Below, piece by piece: positions 48,559 to 60,678 of a stretch of DNA of 64,000 bases (within the stretch, counting starts at the first letter, position 1; each line of letters begins with the position of its first letter). The notes beneath the pieces are model-generated. The model was not told the origin of the DNA. It ran no database searches and saw only the letters and a list, made by a program, of their open reading frames with translations. Position numbers and translations under genes: made by a program. The DNA comes from Coprinopsis marcescibilis. Lineage: Eukaryota; Basidiomycota; Agaricomycetes; Agaricales; Psathyrellaceae. The stretch spans positions 124,001 to 188,000 of the forward strand of contig ML210172.1 of the NCBI GenBank assembly GCA_004369085.1, given 5' to 3'.

Positions 48559-51030
48559 ATGGACAGACAGCGTCGCCAACAGGCTCAGCCAGACACCACC
48601 GATCTACTGCGAGGTCAGCCATATGCAAGCGCCGGGTAATTCTCAGGGGCTGACAGGGTCTGGTGCATTGCAGTACTGCTTGCGTTGCAATCTGGTGCAG
48701 CTCGACCGGCGGGATATGGCAATCAACAGACCATAGATCTCTCTGGGATCGGTCTCGAGACTTTGGCGCTTCTTGGCGCTCGTGGCCTTTCATGGGACGA
48801 CGACGACGTAGACGACGTAGACGACGAAGATTATGTCCCAGAGGATGATGACGATCGCTATGAGTACAGTGGGTATACTGGGCGTCGCAGCATCCCATGC
48901 GATCCACCAGTCGTTAGTGAGCCCAAACAGAAAGGCCTGGATCTCCTTAGAAGTGGAGAGTTTGGCGACGTGCGTTCGCATCACACAAAACAGAACAACC
49001 TGAGCGCACAATCTCTATCATCACGTCTCTTGAAGCCAACCAACCGACCATTGGCATATCTTCCATCTAGGCGGGAACGTTTGGCAGTGGGTGCCTTTGA
49101 ACCATCACGAAACACTGCCTCATTGTGTCTCCCTAGGGTCTCGTTCCTAACACGAACGGTACAACGGTTGCGACATACGATTCAAACATGTATACTGCCC
49201 AGTTCTCCGACGGTACGCCGTCCTTTTATGAATTTAAGATCAGCCGCCGAATATTTACTTGCAGATTCATCATTCTACTACACATGTGCCCAGGGTAAGA
49301 CAAGTCCTCTCCTCGAGTGTGACAAGGGCTTATCGTAATAGATTTTAAACTTCATATCTTTGACATGACTAAAACCCTGCATGGTTTCAAAGGAACGGGG
49401 CATCGGGGAAGTAGTTTGAAGACATCCATGCCTCTCTTGAAAGAGATTAAAGGAAGCGTTGGACGGTGGACGATCACGGACGCCAACTTGTCGCCGGATA
49501 ACTCGAGGTAGTTTCCTGTTTGTTACAAGTCAATTCTTCAGTAAACTGACTCCTTCTTGATAGAATAATATACTCCTCCATTGTACTAAGCCGATCCATA
49601 AGATTGCGAAGGATTAGTACTGACAGTTGTTTTGCAGATATCAACGGTGTACATGACAAGTACATCTCCAGATGGATCATCCCAGATGATTCCCATTTGC
49701 TTTGACGATCCGAGGAGAAACGATTCATATTACGGTGAACGTTTTGGCATCTGGAGCTGCCGATTTTCAGCGGATGGGAATGAAGTGGTTGCTGGAGGAG
49801 ATGGGAAGATATTCGGTGCGTTTCTAATATAATTTCTAAACACATGGCCCCTTTAATCTGAAATATGGACCTCAGTGTACGATCTCATTGGCGACAAAAG
49901 GACAGTGAAGATTGACGCACATGATGATGATGTCAACAGCTGCTGCTGGGCAGACACGGGGTCTGGAAATGTTCTGGTCAGTGCTTCTGACGATTCATAT
50001 CTCAAAGTCTGGTGTGTACCCGTTCGTTCTCCCGGGTCCATTTAATGAACCACCGTCCAGGGATCGCCGATCGTTGGCTTCTAAAAAGCCCTCCGGAGTT
50101 CTTATGGGGCACACTGAAGGCATAACCTATGTTTCGGCCAAGGGTGACGGACGATATGTTATATCCAACGGGAAGGATCAGTCTCTCCGTCTTTGGGACC
50201 TTCGTCAGATGCGAAGCAACCAGGATTTGGAGGCAGAGGAAGGGAGCTTTTACGGTATTAGGGGTTTCGATTACCGGTAGGTTCTGACCCCAGATTCATC
50301 TGACATTGTGCTTATCTCTACCAAACAGCAATATGCATTACCCTCGATCTCGACGTGCTCATCCACGGGACTGTAGCGTGATGACTTACGGCGGGCACAA
50401 AGTTTTGCGGACATTGATTCGCTGTCATTTCAGCCCAGCCGCGACGACGGGTCAGCAATACATCTACTCTGGCTCCGCTGATGGGAAAGTTCATGTGAGT
50501 CCTATTCCGGGGAATGAATGTTCAAATTGCCTTACACGTCCTTAATCAGATATGGTCGCTTGACGGACGCATCGTCCAAGTTCTTGACCGTTCAAAGACA
50601 CTGCCTTCATCGTTTTCGCCGTCAGAACCGGAACACCAGGAACTAAACGGTCGTCCAGAGCATTATTGCGTTCGCGACGTCAGCTGGCATTCGCAGGTAA
50701 GCACCACTTTGACTGCTTTGCGGCGCTAAACTTTAATTAACTCGGAACCACTTGGAACTTCATCAGGAACCTGTATTGATGAGTGCTGGATGGGATGCAA
50801 TGTACGGTGGGACAGCAATTGCTCGACATGAATGGAAAAGCTTGTCGAAGCTACGGGGCAACTTGGAGGACTGGGTCGAGAAAGAGGGCCAAGAATTCAA
50901 TGAAACTAGTCAACGTCGGTCGCATCAAATGCAGGGGCCTCCATATGGCCATTCTGCTCAACGACAAATGCCCGGAGCTTATGATGAGTTGGACGAACCC
51001 ACTTCAGATTACGAAGACGAGGATGATTAA
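48559..51030 (+). CDS. DCAF11: DCAF11/LEC14B-type WD40 protein
   Basis: Putative substrate receptor for CUL4-DDB1 ubiquitin ligase. The ATG opens MDRQRRQQAQPDTTDLLR, then a 67-nt intron joins to VLLALQSGAARPAGYGNQQ. An acidic stretch (DDDDVDDVDDEDYVPEDDDD) follows. The WD40 part has GIWSCRFSADGNEVVAGG, KIDAHDDDVNSCCWADTG, GHTEGITYVSAKGDGRYVIS, GKDQSLRLWDLR, MTYGGHKVLRTLIRCHFSP, YIYSGSADGKVHIWSLDG and HYCVRDVSWHSQEPVLMSAG. These match the 'DGRYxISNxKDQSxKLWD' and 'TLIRCxFSP' signatures of DCAF11. The C-terminus is Gln- and acidic-rich. Many short introns, some with weak splice sites. Confidence 0.88.
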
Positions 51031-51418
51031 GGGATGCTGGGCAATAACCGCCGTTTCTGCGCGATTTTTCCAACTCGCCACTCGTCCAACACCGGCTGCT
51101 CTACCTTTCGCGCTTAATTATCGGGACTTGTGTGGTATGGAATATTGAATGGTGTAGATAACTGCCAGCGGCTTTTCCAATCGATGTTATGAACAGTGAA
51201 ATCGATGCTGGAAGGTTTCTGGAAAGCGCAAAGGAGTGTAATGATTGAACCCCTTGGTCTAAATAGTCTAATGTCCGTGTGACCTGTGCTTCGCGTCTTC
51301 CCATCGGGTCCGCATAACTTGCACTGCGACCACGAGATCAATGCCATACAGCCTGGGGCTTCCGGTCAACTGCGATTCCAGGAAGCCCATTGCATGAATT
51401 TGGCGGCCTGTGGAAACG
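51031..51418. other. Convergent intergenic region
   Basis: Between the stop of the DCAF11-like gene and the stop of the minus-strand unknown gene. Open frames lack protein features. Confidence 0.45.
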
Positions 51419-52222
51419 CTATGGTTCGACATACGGAAGGTGACGGTACGTCACTGTCAGGTGTCGGAATGGATAAGGGTCCAAAGCGCGTTTTCGCATG
51501 CTAACTCCCATTGGCGGTCTCGGCGCGGTAGAAGACAAGAAAGCATTGTCTCGGGGGTTGACTCTGGCCACGATACAGGTGCATTTCGACACACAGGAAT
51601 GCTGGAATCGCCACGTTTCGCTATCTCTGCGCCTTCGAACCTTCTGAACACGGACCTACAGTGGCGTCTTTTATCCCGATAGGTGCGATTGCGTACTCCT
51701 CGTTCTGGTGCTGTTCTGATTTACCAGATATAGGTGTGCATCACATAATTGTTCTCTAGTGGTCGTCACTAGCCCAATTTCGTTCCGCTTAATATGAACC
51801 CAAAATTGGAATGGTTCATCGAGGTTTCCAGCGAACAGCTCAATTGCAACAGGTCTACTTCCGATTGCGACCGTGAAATCAGATGCACCGTGTCCCTGAT
51901 TGCCATCTTCTGTTCTTTCGCATGTCACTGGAATTAAACTCTGTAATTGGGTTCCAAAAACATGCCCCTCGAGGCTCGGTGGCTGGGCAACACAAAGAAG
52001 AATTGCTCCACTGAACGCTATGCAACGCTATATAAGGTCTTCGAGGTGTTGCCGCAGGCGCCCTTCCTGTGCACTCCTATCCCTCTTCTCACCGACCTTG
52101 CCGTCTTCCCCTTCCCCTTTCAGTTTTGTCACAGGTTGACATAGGTTTCGGTTGTTGTCGAAGGATCCCTGCGAGTAGCGGTGCCTGTGGGTTTTGCAAT
52201 CAAATATATGGGGACTCGACAT
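51419..52222 (-). CDS. Unrecognised protein, two introns, 219 residues
   Basis: No family recognised. Splicing 52222-52093, 52017-51725 and 51655-51419 gives an uninterrupted frame of 220 codons including stop, with GTGAGA/TAG and GTAAAT/TAG sites. Internal sequence is protein-like: SGAILLCVAQPPSLEGHVFG, TQLQSLIPVTCERTEDGNQG, DFTVAIGSRPVAIELFAG, FQFWVHIKRNEIGLVTTT and a basic stretch VRVQKVRRRRDSETWRF. The central exon is open for about 98 codons. There is no signal peptide or membrane segment. The alternating strands in the middle suggest a beta-rich fold (inference). The ATG lies only 70 bases from the divergent Ser/Pro-rich gene. The exon model could be wrong at the N-terminus. Confidence 0.5.
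52029..52035 (+). promoter_or_regulatory. TATA-like element inside the neighbouring gene
   Basis: TATATAA on the plus strand lies in the first intron of the minus-strand unknown gene, about 260 bases before the next ATG. It may serve the Ser/Pro-rich gene. Weak evidence. Confidence 0.25.
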
Positions 52223-52292
52223 TATGAGAGGTGAGTGATCCCGTCAGATTCGACCCTGGCGCTATCAATACCGCCGACCTTGGTACTTAAGA

Positions 52293-53396
52293 ATGTTTTG
52301 CAGTGGACGCCAGGGTAGCCGAAAGGTTGACCCCCCCACTACGTTCATGGGCAACCCAGTAACTAGCTCCTCGTCCCCTGCCCAACCAGAGTCACTGTGC
52401 ATCTTGACCGACTTCTCCGACGCTATGGTGAATGACCTCCCCGACTTGTGTTTCGACGCTGTATATTCCGCCACCCCTCCTTCGGCTGCGTCATCAAGCA
52501 TGCTTCCAACACCTTTGAACAACTGGACGCCATTACCCCAAAGCTCACCAGATGTTGTGGGAGACGGGAAGCTGACTTTTGGGGACTCTTTCGACCAGTG
52601 GCCTATGCCGACATCAGAGTCGTATTATTCGGACCACCATCCGGATATGTTTTCCTCAACCGACAACTATCCTTCTACTTCGCTGTTTAAATTCGACTCT
52701 GCAATGTCAGAGACATTGACGCAAGAGTTGGATTGGGACTACCAACGGTGTCTGCAAGAATACTCGTCAAGCGGCGCAGAATCTTCGCATGACAACCCTT
52801 CCCTACAAACACCCACGTCGTATTCATTATCAACAGCAGCCCACGATACCCCCAGTCGCAAGTCTCAGGTCAATACAGCATCGGTTTCTTCTCAAGCACC
52901 ATCATCACCTCCACCATCAACATTTACCTCACCATTCAATAACACTGTATCACCATCAATGCTTTCGCTTTCCGGCCTCACCTACTCAACATTTTCGCAT
53001 TCAACACCTGCTCATCCCCAAGTTCCTCTCAAATTGCATCAACCAAAACCATCGAGGAAGATACCTATAGTCAGCTTGGACAGACTCGCATCAGCGAGCG
53101 AAGCATTCCTCGCGTCGAAGCATCCGAGAAACGCGTCTGACCTTTTAGATGCGCAACCCCATCTTAATGCACCATTACCACCTCTTTCTCCCAAACGTCA
53201 CGACATTATGCCCATATATCCGCATACGCAACGATTGCAACCGCATTTACCACACGCGCTAAGCCAGTCACAAGTCTTCATTTTAGCATACCGCCCTATG
53301 CATTCGATGACTGTTCCGCGGCAAGACGGTTTGTCAAGTGTGCCAATGCCCATGGTTTCTTGTGATTGTGGTTGCAACCAGTCGAGGACGTTCTGA
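52293..53396 (+). CDS. Ser/Pro/Thr-rich protein ending in a CDCGC motif
   Basis: Single-exon frame of 367 residues, not recognised. It is rich in Ser, Pro, Thr and His with acidic hydrophobic islands (FSDAMVNDLPDLCFDAVY, ETLTQELDWDYQRCLQEY), the style of a transcriptional activator. A basic stretch KLHQPKPSRKIPIV precedes SLDRLASASEAFLASKH. The end reads MVSCDCGCNQSRTF, with three cysteines in five positions. No classical DNA-binding domain is visible. An in-frame ATG 18 codons later is an alternative start. It could be a regulatory protein; no firmer claim is possible. Confidence 0.55.
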   Translation: MFCSGRQGSRKVDPPTTFMGNPVTSSSSPAQPESLCILTDFSDAMVNDLPDLCFDAVYSATPPSAASSSMLPTPLNNWTPLPQSSPDVVGDGKLTFGDSFDQWPMPTSESYYSDHHPDMFSSTDNYPSTSLFKFDSAMSETLTQELDWDYQRCLQEYSSSGAESSHDNPSLQTPTSYSLSTAAHDTPSRKSQVNTASVSSQAPSSPPPSTFTSPFNNTVSPSMLSLSGLTYSTFSHSTPAHPQVPLKLHQPKPSRKIPIVSLDRLASASEAFLASKHPRNASDLLDAQPHLNAPLPPLSPKRHDIMPIYPHTQRLQPHLPHALSQSQVFILAYRPMHSMTVPRQDGLSSVPMPMVSCDCGCNQSRTF

Positions 53397-53900
53397 GGGC
53401 TTTTGTTCATTCATTTATGTACGCTATTTCAATATAAAATTATACGGTAATGGTAACTATTCAGTCGGTATGCTACAAATCAAAACGAGAGTATATGCAA
53501 CAAGAATGATGATTCGCAGGATGGAGTTCTTTGGGAGGGTATCGCGTTGCGGCAAATGAAAGGTAAGAGGTACGTTATTGCAAAACTTAAAGAACAGGCA
53601 AACGCTCATGAGTGGCGTGGATGACTAGTTGGGAAAATGACGATTATGGCGATCCATTCCAGTAACCAATATACCTTAAAAGGCTCTCAGAAGAAACATA
53701 CAATGAAGAAGGCCAAGAGATTGAGCTAATGGAATCCAATCCAAGTCAACACCAGAACCTTTTGGACTATTTTGGTACTCACCGCAGTGCTGGATTGACC
53801 CGCTAATGAAACTGGGAAGAAAAGCTAGTAGATCCGCTGCTGATGGATAGTCCCGTCGCCAGAGTACTTTGGGATATAGGTTGGACGAATAGAAAGTGAT
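53397..53900. other. Convergent intergenic region
   Basis: AT-rich, 3' regions of the Ser/Pro-rich gene and the homeodomain-like gene. No gene is seen. Confidence 0.5.
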
Positions 53901-55293
53901 TTATGACGATTGTGAATACGTTGACAAGTCGCCTTCGCTGGCGAAATCTTCCGAGAGGTAGGATCGTAAATCGAAAAGATCCAAGGTGGAGTCCCCACCA
54001 TAGGTATAATTCAAAGCCGAACTGTCAAGAGGAGAGTCCCTGGTCGATCGAGCAAATGGTATTCCAACGTTTAGTCCAGATGAACGATATGACATGGACT
54101 TCATATATGCGTCATATGTGCCCGCCTTTTCTCCAGATAACGGGGTGGATTGAATACTTTGCTGAACACAAGCATACAAGTCCGCTCTTTCTTGTTTAGT
54201 GAGTGAAATCTCGTGATCGTCCATGGGCACCATGAATTCAGAGAGTTGAACGTTTGGATCCAAAAGAGCCCCAGGGTTGTCCTCCTGAAAAATCAAAGGC
54301 CCGGTTCCTAGAGATGTGGCCAGCGAAGACAAGGTAAGAGCATCATCCGGGGAAACAAAAAATGACGGGGTGGGAATATCCTCTTGAGTCGCCATCGAAG
54401 AGGAAGAGTCAGAGCCTTCGCCACGGTTAGGAATAAAACAAGATTTTTGCGAAGAGCTTTGTAAGAACCCGGAAGAAAACGGCGGGGGGTCAAAGGCCTC
54501 GGAGAGCGAACTTGACGATTCCCGGGAGTTATACTGCTCAGGGTGAGCCAGAAAGGTTTTCTTGCTTTGTATCCTTTCCAGTCGCTTCCTCTTGATAAGC
54601 CTCCCGTATGGCTTGAGCGACTTTGGTTTCACCGAGTTCGTTGATAGAGATGGCGCCGAGAGTGTCCGCATGACGGCTGTGTTCTGTTCAGGCCCAGGGT
54701 CACTAGCCTGAGCAGCTTACGCGTTAGTACATGTCGATGGGAATCAAACGTAAGTATATGTACCGTCTTTGAGCTAGGTGGCGCATCAGGCGTAGCTGAA
54801 GTTGGTAGAGTAGCAGGGGAGTCAGCAGCAGCGGCGGCGGCCTTCATTGCGCGGCCACGTATGAGATTGGTATGCTTATCCTCCTTTGCGACGCGCAGAC
54901 CTAATTGCGACAAACCTGAGCATTTAAGCCAAATCCAGGCTGGGCGAGATTACCTCTGGAATGAAAATAGTCGTAGATATGCCTGCGATCAACACAGTAG
55001 CGCTCCTGGAAGTCTTTTCGAACGGCAAAAGTGGGCATTTTGGCGCCCGGGACAATAAGAGCCTCCATTTCAGCCACCAGGTCAGGCCCCAGTCTCAGCG
55101 CTAGTCTTTGCGGATTCACCCGTCGAGTCTTTGGTCGGCCATCCTCCCCGATGTCGTACTGATCATCCATTCCATCAGGCTCCCGGTCTCTGGAAGGTTC
55201 CCTGTGTCTTTTACGACCGCCCCGGTAGCTGAGCGAGTTTGAAGAGACCTGCCCATCCTCGCGGGAGGACGTGCCACGAGGAGGAGAATCCAT
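53901..55293 (-). CDS. Homeodomain-like transcription factor, basidiomycete type
   Basis: Three exons (55293-54954, 54900-54764, 54707-53901) give 427 residues. The N-terminus is basic and Ser-rich (RGGRKRHREPSRDRE). A helix-turn-helix region reads LALRLGPDLVAEMEALIVPG, MPTFAVRKDFQERYCVDRR, then HIYDYFHSRGLRVAKEDKH. The last helix resembles homeodomain helix 3 (WF-x-N-R pattern with Tyr-Phe-His-Ser-Arg), interrupted by an intron after the arginine. C-terminal parts include a basic patch GRLIKRKRLERIQSKK, Ser-rich linkers and acidic segments (DSTLDLFDLRSYLSEDF) fitting an activation domain. It is divergent from SKI2 across 251 bases. Family assignment is by motif shape only. Confidence 0.62.
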
Positions 55294-55544
55294 TACGCGT
55301 CGTCAACAAGCAGACAGAGTCAAGAGTCTGCAGCGCCCGTATTTCTGGGTAACAAGTTATGACATCAGACAGGAACAAATAACGCGTCCATGATTATGTC
55401 ACATGACTAATTATGATCTTTCGGAATCTGGGGTTAGGGTTTGAGAGGGTTGTTCTTTTGCCATCATCATAATCGCTCTCTCTGAATGCAACAGTTCTCG
55501 GACGTTTCGTTAATACACAAATCGTCGTGAAGACATCCATTCAA
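55294..55544. other. Divergent promoter between homeodomain-like gene and SKI2
   Basis: Compact 251-bp bidirectional promoter; contains GGTTAGGGTTT (about 55432-55442), a telobox-like motif similar to the one at 48393. Confidence 0.5.
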
Positions 55545-58500
55545 ATGGGTGACACCAACTCAATTGCGGCAATAATCTCTCGGATAGGCCAGAACACAGA
55601 TGGCAGCCCCGTAGACGACCTACCAGATTATCTGACTTCGTCTGTAAATCTTGCCAAAGTATATGAAGACATCGAGAGGGAACATCTGGTACCGCCTATT
55701 TCGTTTCCGGACCAGTGGTTACCGCTGCATCAAGTGTGGGACCCGACTCATTCCAGCTAAGGACTGCGCACTCAGATGCTCATTCTAGACACTGGGATAA
55801 CCCAATATCAATACCCAATCTTTTGAAGCCGCAACTGTCGGAAGCACCTACCACCGTGACTTTTGTACGTGCAGGGATTGACGGCCGTATAGTTGGGTAT
55901 ACCGAGGTGTGTTCCTAACTATTGAATCGGGCACTTGAACTTCACGATTTTTGGTTGAAGGTCCCGAATGTGAAGAAGTCGACAGGGTTGACTTCTTCCT
56001 CCTTGGACCGCGCGCCTGCACCATCGAAAAACTTTGTTCGTGGAAAATCAGGATATGTGCCTTTCCTACCTGGTGGATTGGACGATATACCCCTGGAATC
56101 ACTATCGAGCGTTGCTATCGATGGCTCCACACGAGGGTTGAGAACAGTTGCACCTGGTTTGAGCCGTGGACTGCGCCTTCCGGGTGAGCCTGTCTCAGAC
56201 GATATCTTGAACCTTGACAGTGGCGACGGGTTTGTAAATGTAAGCTTTATCGTTAACTCGTGTGTCCCGTGTTTAACAGGAAACCCAGGAGCACACAGAA
56301 CACGACACGTTAGAAGAGGAAGCAGACGAAGAAATTATGACACCGACAGCAACCTCCACCTCAAATGATATAGATTCTCTTCTTCCTATTTCCGTAAGTT
56401 CTTTCCCCGCGTCACTGCATATATGCGCATTACAAACAACCACGCAGCGCTCGAATCTAGTCCCTAAAGCCTCTGTAAGATCAAAGAAACCTCGTGCAAT
56501 ACAGAAACGCGACTGGGCCCATGCCATTGACGTTAACGCACCCTTCACCAATTTCCACGAACTAGTGCCAGATATGGCCCACAAAGTATGCCTCACATTT
56601 TAGCTATCCTAGAGTCGCATTGACGATATTTTCAGTATCCGTTCGAGCTTGACACATTCCAGAAACATGCTGTCTACCGCCTAGAGAAGGGCAACTCTGT
56701 TTTTGTGGCGGCACATACATCTGCAGGAAAGACTGTAGTGGCCGAATATGCAATCGCGCTGTCGGAGAAACATATGACACGGTCGGTTTCTGTCAATCAC
56801 AATGTATAATTTATCTGAATTACCCTCAGGGCAATCTATACTTCCCCCATCAAGGCGCTCTCAAACCAGAAGTTCCGAGATTTCAAGCAAACATTCTCTG
56901 CGGCAACAGTGGGCATCTTGACTGGAGATGTACAGATTAACCCAGAGGCCAGCTGCCTGATCATGACAACTGAGATTCTGCGAAGCATGTTGTACAAGGG
57001 CGCAGATTTAATTCGGGATGTCGAATTCGTTATTTTCGATGAAGTCCATTACGTTAACGATGCAGAGGTTCGCCCATCCTAAAATTCATCTTTCAGATAC
57101 TGATTGGAAAAACAGAGAGGTGTAGTCTGGGAAGAGGTTATTATCATGCTGCCAGAACATGTGAACATCATTCTTCTGTCTGCAACCGTTCCCAACTCCA
57201 AGGAGTTCGCGGACTGGGTTGGGTGAGCATTTTTTATAAACCATTTTCTTCTTGGAGTTAACAGTAACGATAGACGCACTAAAAAGAAAGACATCTACGT
57301 AATTTCGACACCCCAACGACCTGTGCCATTGGAGCACTATCTCTATGCAAACCGTAATATCTTCAAGATTGTCGATTCTAAACGTAACTTCTTGGGACAA
57401 GGGTACGAATTTCTGTTACTGCCCATGGTGTATGTACTCATGGACACGAAGCTACAAAGATGCCGGAGAGTCTCTGAAGCGGAAACAAGATAAAGAGAGA
57501 GAAGCTGCAGGCCTCGGGCCCGTTCAGCGACTGGGTGCCAAAGCTGGAGCTGTCCAGCGTGGAGGCCAGCGAGGCAGAGGTGGCCCGCCTGCTCGAGGTC
57601 GTGGTGGAGGTGGAGGTCCCTCGGCCCCACGAACAATGCATACAGGCGCCGACAAGAATCTATATGTTCATTTGGTCGGTCTTCTGAAACAGAAAGCCTT
57701 GCTTCCTGTTGTTGTTTTCACTTTATCAAAGAAGCGCTGCGAAGAGAACGCAGGGACCTTGACAAATCAAGATCTATGCACTGCAGTCGAGAAGAGCGAA
57801 GTTCATGTTGCAATTGAAAAGGCATTGTCGAGGCTTAAAGGTTTTTGTTCTCATATTAACTTCGTTATTGGTCTGACAGATTGGTTCCAGGTTCTGATAA
57901 GAAGTTGCCCCAGATAACTCGGATGCGCGATCTTCTCTCAAGAGGAATCGGTATCCATCATGGCGGTCTTCTCCCATTGGTCAAAGAAGTGCGTGTCCTT
58001 CTTAACAATTAACCGCGAACTTGACATTCCCTCTTGTAGTTGGTTGAAATTCTTTTCGCGCGCGGATTGGTAAAAATACTATTCGCGACGGAAACATTCG
58101 CCATGGTATGCACAAAACATTGTGTGTTGATGCATTTGCTCAAAGGCATAATTATAGGGCGTCAACATGCCAGCGAAATGCGTCGTGTTCTCAAGTATGC
58201 GTAAACACGATGGCAAGAGTTTTAGAGATATTTCTCCTGGAGAATATACACAGATGGCTGGTCGTGCAGGAAGACGAGGTTTGGATCCAACTGGAACCGT
58301 GATCATTGTTGCCGGAGATAATCTGCCTGAGGTATGGTCCGCTTCCGAATATCCGTTCATTCGAAAACTAAAAGCTATCTATAGCATACTGCATTGCAAA
58401 CTATGATTATTGGCACACCTGGAAAACTTTCGTCGCAGTTCAGATTGACGTACAACATGATCCTAAACTTGTTGAGGGTCGAAGCCCTGAGAGTTGAAGA

Positions 58501-60351
58501 AATGATTAAACGAAGTTTCTCAGAAAACGCCTCTCAGCGTCTATTGCCAGCACAGGAAAAGGAAGTTCTTGAGGTTGGTCTATTTGTCTGACTTTGAATG
58601 CGCACCTGCGATTAACCTTGTCACTCAGGGAGAAAAGCGGTTGGCAGCGCTACCTCCTATGGAATGCGATGTGTGTGGAGAGGATATCGAAGGGTACTAC
58701 GATGATTGTTTCGACGTTATCAAGAAGAACCATAATCTCTTGAACTTCGCCGTCTCAAAACCTCAGGGCTCCAAGATTCTAGCATCTGGCCGGGTGGTCG
58801 TAATCCAAGATGGAGTACGTACTTCATGAACATTTTGCCCTCCCCTTATTGACTGGTTGTACCCAGCACTTCACCTCGTGCACCCTCGCGATCCTATTGA
58901 AAACTGCCCCAGTTGCAACGGGGGATGCCGGGACGTTGATCACGATGAAGTCGTATTTCGTTTTGGCACGTGTAGATCAAGATACCAAAGCTGGGAGGGG
59001 AGGTGATTGAGGCCTCTTTGTCTCGGAATATGTTAATTGACTTCAAATAGAAATGGATGAACGGTCCCTGCCTCCAAAGTGGCCTCTGTCTCCCGAGGAC
59101 CTAGTCATTCAGAATGCTGTGTATGAACTCCGGGCTGTTCCCATAACAAGCATCGTTCTCGTCACGGACCAGACTGTCAAGGTGGATGTAGTCGCTACCT
59201 CTGTCTTATAAATAGCTCAACCATCTTATTCCACAGACGGACATTACAGCCATAGTTGACCGCCATGTTATTCGGAACATGAACGAGGGCATCGAGGCGT
59301 TGAAAATGCTACTGGATGAGTGGTTGCCGTCAAAAAGGATACCAGAAGTCGATTGGAGTCGGTTACGTGCGTTTGAGTTTCAAGAAACCTTGAACTTGAG
59401 GAACTCCGCCGGTAAACGGTTGGATACTTATGGATGCAAACTTTGTCCTCAATTTTGGGAGCATGTAAGTTTGTTCTTCCGCTGCAATCGTTTATTCTTT
59501 AATCTGTGTCATGGAACCTTTGTCATACAGTTCACGAGGATGCATGAGCGGAAATCACTCATCAACCAGATAGCAAGACTGCGGCAATTCATGTCTGAGC
59601 AGAATCTAGAACTGATTCCAGACTATGAACAAAGGATAGCGGTCTTGAAAGATCTCAGGTTCATCGACGAGAATTCTACCGTGCTTTTGAAAGGCCGTGT
59701 CGCCTGCGAGGTGAGTAAGAGGAAAATCCAAGCATTTCAAGTATTCTAATGCCGCATGTTTCAGATTAATTCGGCAAGCGAGCTTATATTGACAGAACTT
59801 ATCCTGGAGAATAGTTTCGCAAGCTACGAACCTGAAGAGGTTGTCGCTTTACTCTCATGCTTTGTTTTCCAGGAAAAGACGGAAGTTGAGCCACTCATAC
59901 CCCCGAAATTGGAGGTTGGCCGCGATTCCATCATCGCAATCAGTGACCGGGTGGAACGAATTCAAACGCTACACAAGGTTGCCGTAGAAGATTTCAGGAG
60001 TCAATTAAAATTTGGCCTCGTGGAAGTTGTTTACGAGTGGGCCAAGGGAATGGTAAGTGCGCGTCTTGTAGGAGAGAATTCCATCTGATGTGACTTACTC
60101 TAGCCATTTGAGCAAATAACTTCGCTTACTGATGTTCCAGAGGGGACCATAGTCCGAGTTATTACCCGTCTGGATGAGACTTGCCGCGAGGTCAGGGATG
60201 CAGCAAGAGTGATAGGCGACGCGGAATTGTTCAAGAAGATGGAGGACGCGCAGATTAAGATTAAGCGTGACAGTCAGTGCAGCATTCTTTTCGTTCGGGC
60301 AATATCAAGTGACGTTTTCCAGTTGTCTTTGCTGCGAGCTTGTACTTCTAG
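55545..60351 (+). CDS. SKI2: Ski2 RNA helicase of the Ski complex
   Basis: DEVH-box ATPase that feeds mRNA 3'-5' into the cytoplasmic exosome with Ski3 and Ski8. About 20 short exons. Motifs in order: Q-region [14 protein letters not shown], Walker [16 protein letters not shown], Ia [18 protein letters not shown], Ib [16 protein letters not shown] in [14 protein letters not shown] in [55 protein letters not shown] and [17 protein letters not shown]. The C-terminal arch and helical domain include [30 protein letters not shown] and [16 protein letters not shown]. The last exon yields [14 protein letters not shown], as in Ski2 homologues. An RGG-rich insert ([18 protein letters not shown]) lies between the RecA domains. 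Confidence 0.95.
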
Positions 60352-60678
60352 GGCGGGACGTAACATATGACTGAAGGGAACTTCCGATGGCAATGGGTGT
60401 TTACAATGGCCATACGTCTTTTGCTGCTCAATCGAAACCAGCACGCATGGTTTGTTATTGTAGTATGTACTCAAACGAAGTTTACCGTTACACATCGACT
60501 AATTGGTGGACGCCACGTTAATGGAACAGTTGTAAGCATCAACAACCACAGGTAACAAGGGTATTAGAACTTTATACACGCATGAACAGGCGTAATAACA
60601 TCACATTGCAAGATGGGGCATCTGCCGACCGCGGCAACATCGGCCACTGTCTGCTTTCAAAATCAAAGGAGCTGGAAA
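60352..60678. other. Convergent intergenic region
   Basis: 3' sides of SKI2 and the minus-strand methyltransferase. No gene is seen. Confidence 0.5.

Noticed and set aside
51457..51651. Alternative minus-strand frame (RFEGAEIAKRGDSS) for the last exon of the unknown gene
   Set aside because: The other frame joins in phase with the preceding exon by consensus splice sites and stays open to 51419. This one needs a less plausible junction, though it cannot be fully excluded.
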